Assembly: GCA_001701295.1 (NCBI GenBank)
Contig: DAAV01000078.1
Location: 20,017-29,518, forward strand
DNA from: Bacteroidales bacterium H10
Lineage (GTDB): Bacteria; Bacteroidota; Bacteroidia; Bacteroidales; Muribaculaceae
DNA length: 9,502 nucleotides
Direction of reading: 5' to 3'
Position 1 is the first letter of the stretch, and the number at the start of each line of letters is the position of its first letter. Positions 1-6,358 of the stretch are shown here, piece by piece. Position numbers and translations under genes: made by a program. Below the pieces are notes generated by a model. It saw nothing but the letters and a program-made list of their open reading frames with translations, was not told where the DNA came from and did no database searches.

Positions 1-37
1 GCACCGGGTCATCGTCTACTATCAGAATAAATTCCAT
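1..37 (-). CDS. Response regulator, N-terminal fragment of receiver domain (runs off the window)
   Basis: Only 12 codons are visible, reading MEFILIVDDDPV from an ATG at 37-35. A hydrophobic first strand followed by an Asp triplet (DDD at residues 8-10) is the hallmark start of a CheY-like receiver domain; these acidic residues form the Mg2+ pocket used for phosphorylation on a later Asp. The gene begins 38 bp after the TolC-family stop, on the same strand, with no terminator visible between, so it could be the last visible gene of the efflux operon. Its output domain lies outside the window. In Bacteroidota, efflux operons of this layout often sit next to a two-component system, and an NtrC/sigma-54 class is suggested by the upstream control region, but nothing in these 12 residues proves that. 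A DNA-binding regulator of another class (OmpR or LytTR) is possible. Confidence 0.72.
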   Translation of the reverse strand, partial: MEFILIVDDDPV

Positions 38-40
38 ATT

Positions 41-72
41 CAAATATACTTGATTTTTTCCGGATGAGCAAC
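41..72 (-). promoter_or_regulatory. Candidate Bacteroidota-type promoter for the response regulator
   Basis: On the minus strand TATATTTG (48-41) matches the Bacteroidota -7 consensus TAnnTTTG exactly. GTTG (72-69) matches three of four bases of the -33 TTTG box, and the spacer is 20 bp, within the usual range. The ATG follows the -7 box after only 3 bp, so transcription would start at or within a few bases of the start codon, giving a leaderless or nearly leaderless message. The match could be chance in an AT-rich leader. Confidence 0.4.
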
Positions 73-75
73 TGT

Positions 76-1551
76 TTAAATTATTCCTTCAGGAAGAGTC
101 AGAGGAGCATTCTGTCGGTAATCCCATAATGTGACGCTTCTGATCTGGTAATAATAGAGCCAGAAGAGATAGAGTTCGTTCACATATTCACGTCTTGCCT
201 CATCTTTCTTTACCTGCGAGTCGTTGAGATCGAGGGTCGAGATCTTCCCTATTATGAAAGTCTCCATGTTGGTGGCATATCGTTTTCGGGCTATCTCGTC
301 GGCTCTCTTTGCCGTCTGTAGCAGGCGGAGCTGGTTGCCATATTTTTCCACAAGGATAAATAGGTTCTGGTGGAAGTCCGCCTGCTCTTTGTTTATGCGG
401 CTTTCAACAAGACGACGGTTGCTCTCGGCTACTTTTACTTTCCCTTTGCGGCGACCCCAGTCGACAAGCGGTATATCCACGCCAAGTTGGGCTATCTGGT
501 TTCCTTTCAGTCTACTGTAGGAGTCTGTCAGGTCATTGCCTGTGCCTGTATAACCCAATTGAAGAAAGAGGCTGATTTCGCGTTGTGCCCCTTTTGCTTT
601 GGCGACTTCATAATCGGCTTCAAGTTGCATCCGGAGCATTGTCTTTGCGAAACTGTTGTTGGCCAATGCTTTTTCGAGCGCGTCGCCATATCCGATCTCC
701 ACTTCGGGGATGTCGAGAGGAATGACGGGTTCGAGTTCGGTGTCATCTCCCAAGCCGAGGAATGTCCGCAGTTGGAACATATTGCTTTTCAAGTCACTCT
801 CGCTTTGTGTCAGTTCGGTACGTGCGTTCAGCAGATTGAGTTCCATCTGCAGCAGATCATTCTCGCTGATCTTGCCCATGACGCGTTTCTCTCTCGCGAC
901 TTCATAAAGACGTTCGGAATTGCGGGTGTTCTGCAGCGCTATGTCGCGGTTCTCACGGGCCATAAGCAATGAGAAATAATATTGTATCGCTTTCGCTGCC
1001 ACCTCTTCCGTAGCGCTTATATATGCGGCTTTTGCCTCTTCATAGCGCACGGGTTCGATCTTGCGGTCCCATTTTATGTTGTTGCATCCGAATATAGGCT
1101 GGGTGAATGTCACGGAGACCGGGATCGACATGAACCGGTTGAATGTCGGATCTCCGAACTGCCTGTAAAAATCAAGATTCGAACGTAGTGAAATCTGACC
1201 TCCGGTCAGCCATACATTCTGAGTCACGGAGAGCTGACCGTTGAGTTGCAGATAATTGTTAGGCACGAAACTATAGCTTCCGTCCGAATTCATGTATGCG
1301 CTGAATTGACGGTAATATGCCGGTACAGTTGCAGCAAACGACAGTTCTGGGAGAAGTTCGGCGCGATAGGTACGATAGCCCCAGTAGGCCGTGCGAAGTT
1401 CATTGACGGCCATTTCGGCCTCCACACTGTTTGTGCGTGCGCGGTCTATCGCCGTTTCGAGCGATATTGACAGAGGCTGTGGCTCCTGTCCGAAGACAGT
1501 CGCCACACATCCTGCTGTCGAAAGTATGAGAAAAATTATTTTTTTGTTCAC
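76..1551 (-). CDS. TolC/OEP-family outer-membrane efflux channel
   Basis: This 491-residue protein has the size and build of the TolC/OprM family, trimeric channels that carry substrates across the periplasm and outer membrane. A signal peptide (MNKKIIFLIL, then a small-residue stretch) probably ends at VFG-QEP near residue 21. Cys15 follows TAG but lacks the Leu of a lipobox, so lipoprotein processing is less likely. Two outer-membrane-efflux repeats follow, at about residues 28-270 and 285-475. Both contain long charged helices, including a stretch rich in Glu, Arg and Lys around residues 365-460, as expected for the periplasmic coiled-coil tunnel. The start codon is GTG (1551-1549): no in-frame ATG lies nearby and the signal peptide begins exactly there. 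It is the fifth gene of the efflux operon, 42 bp after the second permease, and supplies the outer-membrane exit for that pump. Confidence 0.9.
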   Translation of the reverse strand: MNKKIIFLILSTAGCVATVFGQEPQPLSISLETAIDRARTNSVEAEMAVNELRTAYWGYRTYRAELLPELSFAATVPAYYRQFSAYMNSDGSYSFVPNNYLQLNGQLSVTQNVWLTGGQISLRSNLDFYRQFGDPTFNRFMSIPVSVTFTQPIFGCNNIKWDRKIEPVRYEEAKAAYISATEEVAAKAIQYYFSLLMARENRDIALQNTRNSERLYEVAREKRVMGKISENDLLQMELNLLNARTELTQSESDLKSNMFQLRTFLGLGDDTELEPVIPLDIPEVEIGYGDALEKALANNSFAKTMLRMQLEADYEVAKAKGAQREISLFLQLGYTGTGNDLTDSYSRLKGNQIAQLGVDIPLVDWGRRKGKVKVAESNRRLVESRINKEQADFHQNLFILVEKYGNQLRLLQTAKRADEIARKRYATNMETFIIGKISTLDLNDSQVKKDEARREYVNELYLFWLYYYQIRSVTLWDYRQNAPLTLPEGII

Positions 1552-1593
1552 AATTGGACTGTTCTGTATGTTTGGCTTTCCTGTCAGGTGGAT

Positions 1594-2838
1594 TTATTCT
1601 TCCTTTATGGCGATTGCCGGTTCGATGGCCATGGCCTTGCGTGCCGGAAGCCATATGCTTAGGTAGATTCCGGCGGACATGACAGCGAAAGTCAGTGTCT
1701 CAAACATGAGTAAAGATCCCTTCTTTACAATTTCATCTTTGTTAAGTATCTCGATGATCAGCGGCCATCCTATGGCGGCAGCAAGAGCAGTGGCCAGAAG
1801 CAAAAGTATCATTCCTTCGCCCAGTATACGCCGCATGATATCGCCCGATGTGGCGCCACAGACCTTGCGGATAGCTATCTCCTTGATGCGCTGTTGCACG
1901 CGGAACCAGAATGTTCCCAACAGTCCGAGGAATATGATAAGAAGAAATACCGACATTACTATGATTGTGAATCTTATCTTTAAAACATTCGATTTGTTGA
2001 CCGTCTTTCCCGCCGAAACAAGTGGCTGGATCTTTGTTACAAGCGTGTTCCCATAGCGTCGCATGGATTTGTTGTCTTGCATTTCTTCCAGAAATCTGGA
2101 CATGCATCCCTCTTTCACGCGTATTGCGATGTCTTGTACTTGAACTGGAGAATTTTCATCGAAGGGAATGATTATCATGCCTCTTAAATTCGGTTCAAAA
2201 TCACTGCGTTTGACTGTATTGACCGTTCCTCCTAACCTGTATCTGTTTATTGTGTCGCTATAGACAGACAGGAGATGTCCTTTAATGTCCTTTATACCGA
2301 GCATACCTTGTGTATATATCCCTTCCGATACAAGCAAATCCCCGCGTGACAGAATTTCGGAAAGTTGATCCGGACTCTTCCCGTCAAGGTCCTGGAGTCG
2401 GAGGACTTTTGCCATATCCGGCGACATGACTCGCAGATTGCCCGGGAAAGTAAGGGAGTCATTCCTTACATCAGTCCTGACGAGGGCCGTACCAAAATAA
2501 CTGAAAAAATAGGGCAATGCGTTTTTGCCGATTCCAACTGCCTCGACATATGGACTCTTGCGTATCTCTGCCAGAATCGCTTTCCGGTCGCGAAGATATA
2601 ATTCCGAAGGCTTCTCGCCATAGTCGATATAGTCGGGACTTTGATCGGGAACAGCCGCGAATTGTGCGATCACTACGTTTTCAGGGTCGAATCCCCGTGG
2701 TTCCAACAGAGATGCGATCGCGCTGTCCATACTCAGTCCGAGGAGCCATATGGCGATACTGACAATTGCGAGTCCTATGATAAGCCAGATGTTTTCACGC
2801 CATTCATTGCACATCTGTCTGAATAAATTTCTTTTCAT
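1594..2838 (-). CDS. FtsX/MacB-type ABC transporter permease (second of the pair)
   Basis: This 414-residue inner-membrane protein has the MacB/FtsX layout. There is one N-terminal membrane helix (about residues 18-36), a large periplasmic domain (about 40-285, MacB_PCD-like), then three membrane helices (about 290-312, 341-364, 380-397). The cytoplasmic loop after helix 2 reads RIKEIAIRKVCGAT (317-330), the conserved FtsX coupling segment that contacts the ATPase. The C-terminus PARKAMAIEPAIAIKEE ends in the usual family motif (normally PAxALR/KxE). It lies 28 bp after the other permease, and the two are clearly different in their periplasmic domains, so they probably form a heterodimer with the separate ATPase. 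Such type VII ABC proteins do not carry substrate through the membrane themselves but drive periplasmic adaptor and TolC complexes by a bellows-like motion. Substrate is unknown: drugs, peptides, siderophores and lipids are all possible. Confidence 0.88.
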   Translation of the reverse strand: MKRNLFRQMCNEWRENIWLIIGLAIVSIAIWLLGLSMDSAIASLLEPRGFDPENVVIAQFAAVPDQSPDYIDYGEKPSELYLRDRKAILAEIRKSPYVEAVGIGKNALPYFFSYFGTALVRTDVRNDSLTFPGNLRVMSPDMAKVLRLQDLDGKSPDQLSEILSRGDLLVSEGIYTQGMLGIKDIKGHLLSVYSDTINRYRLGGTVNTVKRSDFEPNLRGMIIIPFDENSPVQVQDIAIRVKEGCMSRFLEEMQDNKSMRRYGNTLVTKIQPLVSAGKTVNKSNVLKIRFTIIVMSVFLLIIFLGLLGTFWFRVQQRIKEIAIRKVCGATSGDIMRRILGEGMILLLLATALAAAIGWPLIIEILNKDEIVKKGSLLMFETLTFAVMSAGIYLSIWLPARKAMAIEPAIAIKEE

Positions 2839-2866
2839 GATTATTGAAAATTAAGAAGCTTCTAAG

Positions 2867-4171
2867 TCAATTGTTGCGATTGCGTGCTATTGCAGCTGCC
2901 GGAGTCACACGGGAAGCCTTCCAGGCGGCCGCGAACGCGCTCAGGAGGTTGAGCACAAAACAGAATCCGAGTGCCAGCAGAAATCCGTTCCATGAGAAGA
3001 GCATGTCGAATCTCAGTGACGGACCGTCCTTGTCGATCATTACAGAGTCAAATTCAATTGAAAAATCAAGAAAAAGTCTTGACATAAACATCATGAAAAT
3101 AAAGCTGCAGACAAGTCCTATCACGCCTCCTGCCAATGTTATTATAAAGTTCTCGCCAAGCAGCTGACGTACAATCGCACTGCGCGAGGCTCCGAATGCT
3201 CGTCGCACGCCGATTTCAGATTCACGGCTACGCAGACGTCCGCGGGTCATGCTGCTGAGATTGATGGCCGGGAGAATCAGCAACAGACCGTATATTATTA
3301 TGTTTTCTTTAAAACCAGGGTTGGGCTCGGGGGTCGTGTTGCTGCCGTACTCATGGGCCGCGACCACTTTGTCGGTATATGGCTGTTCATGATAGATGAC
3401 TTTCATGTTATCTTTCTTTATTGAGGCATTGAGAGAGGCATATCGTTGTCTGACCTGCTTGCGCAATGCTTCGGGATCCATTCCTTCTTCAAGAAGCATT
3501 TTGACCTGAGTGTTGCCCATGAGAGGATATAACGGATCCGGTTCTCTTTGGTCCGGACCTAATGGAAGCCATATGTCGGCATATGCTGATTCGAGAAGGG
3601 GATGTACGTCTTCGGTGACTCCGATGACTTTATATGTCGAACCGTCTATACGGATGTCACGTCCTGTGGCATGATCTGTCCCGAACAGGCGTCTTGCCAC
3701 AGATCTGGATATTACCGCCGTCTTATCTCCTGATTCACATGCGGCTCTGTCATAGGGCTTGCCGTCGATAAATGAAAACTGATATAATTTCCAGTAATTT
3801 TCATCGGTATATTTTCCTGCCATAGGCTCGGCATCCGTGATATTCTCTCCGACCATAAGATCTTCCGGCCAATTGCTCATGAAAACCTCTTTTTCTACGC
3901 CTTCAAGGCCGGCATATAATCTTTTTGCAGTCTCATAGTCGAGTGCGGATGATGCTGAGTACCCTTCTCCATCCAGAGATTCCATCTCGATGTTCTGACC
4001 GCTGACGATACGCGCACGGTCAAGTTCAGGTGCGACATGGACTGTCGTGACGTGATTGCTCATGTAAAATGCCATCACAAGAAAGATTGACAGGGCAGTC
4101 CCTCCGATCGAGACCCACATCATCATCTTCTGATGACGCATTTCGAAAAGTATCTGATTGAAATATCGCAT
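2867..4171 (-). CDS. FtsX/MacB-type ABC transporter permease (first of the pair)
   Basis: A 434-residue inner-membrane protein with membrane helix 1 at about residues 18-37, a periplasmic domain at about 40-285, and helices 2-4 at about 287-306, 341-364 and 395-415. The coupling segment RESEIGVRRAFGASRSAIVRQ (316-336) is a near-classic FtsX-family motif. The C-terminus ends AAAWKASRVTPAAAIARNRNN, with the PAxAI signature. The periplasmic part includes DGKPYD near 136-141 and GRDIRIDGSTYKVIGV near 170-185, typical of the MacB periplasmic core fold. It sits 18 bp after the ATPase gene and 28 bp before the second permease, so the three would be co-transcribed and assemble into one transporter. 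Helix 2 (IIIYGLLLILPAINLSSM) contains Pro and Asn, common in this subfamily. Confidence 0.88.
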   Translation of the reverse strand: MRYFNQILFEMRHQKMMMWVSIGGTALSIFLVMAFYMSNHVTTVHVAPELDRARIVSGQNIEMESLDGEGYSASSALDYETAKRLYAGLEGVEKEVFMSNWPEDLMVGENITDAEPMAGKYTDENYWKLYQFSFIDGKPYDRAACESGDKTAVISRSVARRLFGTDHATGRDIRIDGSTYKVIGVTEDVHPLLESAYADIWLPLGPDQREPDPLYPLMGNTQVKMLLEEGMDPEALRKQVRQRYASLNASIKKDNMKVIYHEQPYTDKVVAAHEYGSNTTPEPNPGFKENIIIYGLLLILPAINLSSMTRGRLRSRESEIGVRRAFGASRSAIVRQLLGENFIITLAGGVIGLVCSFIFMMFMSRLFLDFSIEFDSVMIDKDGPSLRFDMLFSWNGFLLALGFCFVLNLLSAFAAAWKASRVTPAAAIARNRNN

Positions 4172-4189
4172 AGGTGTCCGTATTGAGTG

Positions 4190-4864
4190 TTATTTTACCT
4201 GTCGGCCGTCGAAGAACCGTATTATGCGGTCAGTCGTCCGTGCCTGATTTTCGTTGTGTGTCACCATTACGATGGTACGTCCGTCCTCTCGGTTGAGACG
4301 GTGCAGAATATCCATAACATCCTGCCCCATTCTGGAATCGAGATTTCCGGTGGGTTCGTCGGCGAGCACGATTTCGGGGTCTCCTATGATCGCGCGGGCT
4401 ATCGCCACGCGCTGGCACTGTCCTCCCGAGAGCTGTCCCGGGAAATGTTTAAGTCTGTGGCTGAGCCCGAGGCGTTCAAGTGCTTCGCGTGCGCGGCGTT
4501 CACGTTCCTCTGTCCCTATACCGTGTCTGTATGCAAGAGGAAGGGTCACGTTGTCGAGCACGTTGAGTGAAGGGATAAGATGAAAGCTTTGGAATACGAA
4601 ACCTATGTTGTGGTTGCGGAAAGCGGATAGGCGCGCATCGTTCATTGCGGCTGTCTGTTCATTCATGATGGTCACTTCCCCTTTGCTCGGGGAATCAAGC
4701 AATCCTATTATGTTGAGCAGAGTCGATTTGCCACATCCCGACGGGCCCATGACGCTTACAAATTCCCCCTTGTCTATTTCAATGTTCACATTTTCAAGAG
4801 CGAGAGTCTCTATCTCGTCCGTTCTGTAGACCTTGTCTACATTTTCGAGTCTGATTATTGCCAT
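4190..4864 (-). CDS. ABC transporter ATP-binding protein, MacB/LolD-type
   Basis: A 224-residue stand-alone nucleotide-binding subunit, the usual length for LolD/MacB-type ATPases. All catalytic motifs are intact: Walker A GPSGCGKST (40-48), Q-loop FQ (91-92), signature LSGGQ (145-149), Walker B IVLADEP (165-171) with catalytic Glu170, D-loop NLD (174-176) and H-loop His203. The start MAIIRLENVDKVYRT is the typical N-terminus of the family. It hydrolyses ATP on the cytoplasmic face to drive the two FtsX-type permeases encoded just downstream. It lies 29 bp after the adaptor gene and 18 bp before the first permease. The family relationship also covers lipoprotein release (LolD), but the adjoining adaptor and TolC genes favour a MacAB-TolC-like exporter. 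Confidence 0.93.
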   Translation of the reverse strand: MAIIRLENVDKVYRTDEIETLALENVNIEIDKGEFVSVMGPSGCGKSTLLNIIGLLDSPSKGEVTIMNEQTAAMNDARLSAFRNHNIGFVFQSFHLIPSLNVLDNVTLPLAYRHGIGTEERERRAREALERLGLSHRLKHFPGQLSGGQCQRVAIARAIIGDPEIVLADEPTGNLDSRMGQDVMDILHRLNREDGRTIVMVTHNENQARTTDRIIRFFDGRQVK

Positions 4865-4893
4865 GACTGTGGTGGTTTCAGTAGTTGTTATAT

Positions 4894-6141
4894 CTATTTT
4901 ATTTTCAATTGTCTTTTCTCTTTGTAGATGCTCATGTCGCTTATGACGACCTCTTCCCCCTCCGAGATGCCGCTTTTCACTTCCACATAGTCGAAATTGC
5001 TGTCTCCAAGTGTGACATTGCGCCTTTCAAGCCTGTTGTCGGCGTTTTTTACAAACATCACGTAGCTCCCGGCTCCTTGAAAATAAGGTCCGTTAGGTAT
5101 GCGGATCACATCGTCGAGTATGTCGTAGATCACATTGAGGTCTGTTCGCAGACCGGGCCGTAGTCCCTGTGTAGCGTCATTTTCGAGAAGCACTGAGAAT
5201 TCTATCATTCCGTTCTGGCTTTGCGGCGATATGCTGCTTATATGACCTTTTAGTGTAAGTCGGTTCACACGGATGTTGACTTCCGAGCCTGCCGACAGTT
5301 TCGCGGCGTTTGTTTCCGGCATTTCCCCGAGGATCTTGAAGTGCGAGAGATCGGCGACAGTGGCGAGTTTATCGCCTGCGGCAATGCTTGTGCCGAGATT
5401 CCGGTTTATATAGGTCACGGTTCCCTGATGCGGAGCGCATATCCTTGCGTCATCGAGCGTGTGCTGCATTTCCGTGAGGTTGCGTCGGCTTATGTTTCCT
5501 TCAAGCCGCTTGCTGCGGTAGGCGGCGTCTGCGGATTTGCGTTCGTTGACAAGTTGGGTACGCATCTGTTCGAGTTCAAGGCGTGCTGTCTCGTAGGCAA
5601 GTTCGGCTTCTCTGATGCGGTCGCCCGTACCGCTTCCGATACTGTCAAGTCTGCGTTCATTGGCAACTTCCGCCATAAGATGGCTGACCGACATTTCCTT
5701 GGCCCGGATGCGCATCTCGAGGTCTGTCAGTTTCGTGGCGTTGCCGAGCATTGTCTGTTCGATCTCGTTCTGTTTCATGCTGACTTCATCGCCTGCACGC
5801 CGCAGTTCGGTCTCGGCAGACGCGAGATCAAGTCTGAGCATGGATTGTCCGGCTTCGAGGAAGTCTCCTTCCTCACAATACACCTCAAGTATCTTGGTCG
5901 AAACCGGAGAGACGACTGCCTGCTCGTATAGAGGCACGACTTTGCCCGAGGCGGAGACACTGCTTTCGATCCGTCCACGGCCGGCTTTCCCGAACCGTAG
6001 GTCAGAAGCCTTGACGGATGAACCTCCGACAAGATATATTATGACGATTATCAGAAACAGGACCGACACTCCGCCAGCGATACGGTACCATTTGCGGCGT
6101 GATTGTCTTCGTTTCTCTTTCAAGGGTATGTCTCTGTCCAT
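4894..6141 (-). CDS. HlyD/MacA-type periplasmic adaptor (membrane fusion protein)
   Basis: This 415-residue protein bridges inner-membrane transporter and TolC channel. A basic cytoplasmic tail (KEKRRQSRRKW) precedes one membrane anchor (about 22-39). The first half of a lipoyl-like domain follows (about 72-105, with SPVSTKILEVYCEEGDFLEAGQ), then a long coiled-coil hairpin (about 106-232, rich in Glu, Arg, Lys and Leu). The second lipoyl half carries APHQGTVTYINRNLGTSIAAGDKL (236-259, the classic AP.dG.V motif). After it come a beta-barrel domain (about 264-340, ending LRPGLRTDLNVIYD) and a membrane-proximal domain with GISEGEEVVISD (391-402). It is the first gene of the efflux operon, starting 29 bp before the ATPase, and its ATG (6141-6139) lies just downstream of the candidate sigma-54 promoter. 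Its long hairpin suits direct docking onto the TolC-family protein encoded four genes downstream. Confidence 0.92.
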   Translation of the reverse strand: MDRDIPLKEKRRQSRRKWYRIAGGVSVLFLIIVIIYLVGGSSVKASDLRFGKAGRGRIESSVSASGKVVPLYEQAVVSPVSTKILEVYCEEGDFLEAGQSMLRLDLASAETELRRAGDEVSMKQNEIEQTMLGNATKLTDLEMRIRAKEMSVSHLMAEVANERRLDSIGSGTGDRIREAELAYETARLELEQMRTQLVNERKSADAAYRSKRLEGNISRRNLTEMQHTLDDARICAPHQGTVTYINRNLGTSIAAGDKLATVADLSHFKILGEMPETNAAKLSAGSEVNIRVNRLTLKGHISSISPQSQNGMIEFSVLLENDATQGLRPGLRTDLNVIYDILDDVIRIPNGPYFQGAGSYVMFVKNADNRLERRNVTLGDSNFDYVEVKSGISEGEEVVISDMSIYKEKRQLKIK

Positions 6142-6174
6142 GTAGATCGGTTAAAATGTTGTGATAGATAATCT

Positions 6175-6190
6175 TCATTTATTGTGCCAA
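6175..6190 (-). promoter_or_regulatory. Candidate sigma-54 (-24/-12) promoter of the efflux operon
   Basis: The minus strand reads TTGGCAC (6190-6184), a perfect match to the sigma-54 -24 box. The -12 position, ten bases after the GG, reads ATGA rather than TTGC, so the invariant GC is GA here. Predicted transcription would begin near 6163, giving a leader of about 22 nt before the adaptor ATG. Support comes from tandem palindromes upstream at enhancer distance and a response-regulator gene at the far end of the operon. The imperfect -12 box keeps confidence low. No good Bacteroidota TTTG/TAnnTTTG pair was found in this gap. Confidence 0.35.
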
Positions 6191-6235
6191 TTGTGTTAAT
6201 ATACTGATTGATAATATCATAATTGTGTATGACGC

Positions 6236-6269
6236 CGTCCGTAAACGGTCAGGTGTCCGATTCCGGACA
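6236..6269. promoter_or_regulatory. Tandem palindromic operator / candidate enhancer sites
   Basis: Copy 1 (6254-6269) is a perfect dyad, TGTCCG-ATTC-CGGACA. Copy 2 (6236-6251) reads CGTCCG-TAAA-CGGTCA and matches ten of the twelve half-site bases of copy 1. The starts are 18 bp apart with 2 bp between copies. Their centres fall about 80 and 98 bp upstream of the start predicted from the TTGGCAC element, a normal position for an NtrC-type activator. The dyads lie beyond the terminator of the upstream unit and lack a following T-run, so they are not terminators. A dimeric DNA-binding regulator is the likely ligand; which one is inferred. Confidence 0.55.
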
Positions 6270-6293
6270 TCGCTGTCTGTACGAAAGATACAT

Positions 6294-6335
6294 AAAAAGT
6301 CATGACCGCACCCGGCGGTACGGCCATGACTTTTT
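6294..6335 (-). terminator. Intrinsic terminator after the lipoprotein gene
   Basis: A long inverted repeat pairs 6294-6308 with 6321-6335. In the minus-strand transcript this gives a 15-bp stem with a single G-U wobble and a 12-nt loop, with the A-tract and U-tract forming the base. An alternative nested pairing (6305-6309 with 6315-6319) is possible inside. It starts 23 bp beyond the lipoprotein stop codon and closes the antiporter-lipoprotein transcription unit. The near symmetry could let it work on both strands, but no plus-strand gene needs it. Confidence 0.85.
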
Positions 6336-6358
6336 AATTTTAAAGAATCAGAGAAGGA

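Noticed and set aside
370..972. Plus-strand open frame over the TolC-family gene
   Set aside because: Cys/Phe-rich translation with no family resemblance, fully overlapped by a clear outer-membrane channel gene.
2854..2863. 10-bp perfect palindrome AGAAGCTTCT between the two permease genes
   Set aside because: No loop, no T-run and no second copy; too short to set apart from chance or to act as a terminator.
4172..4181. GTGTCCG half-site resembling the operator dyad in the ATPase-permease gap
   Set aside because: Only one half matches and the position inside the operon makes no regulatory sense; probably chance.
6282..6290. TATCTTTC on the minus strand as a Bacteroidota -7 box for the efflux operon
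   Set aside because: The last base is wrong, no TTTG lies at the proper distance upstream (that stretch is the terminator stem), and it would give a leader of about 140 nt.
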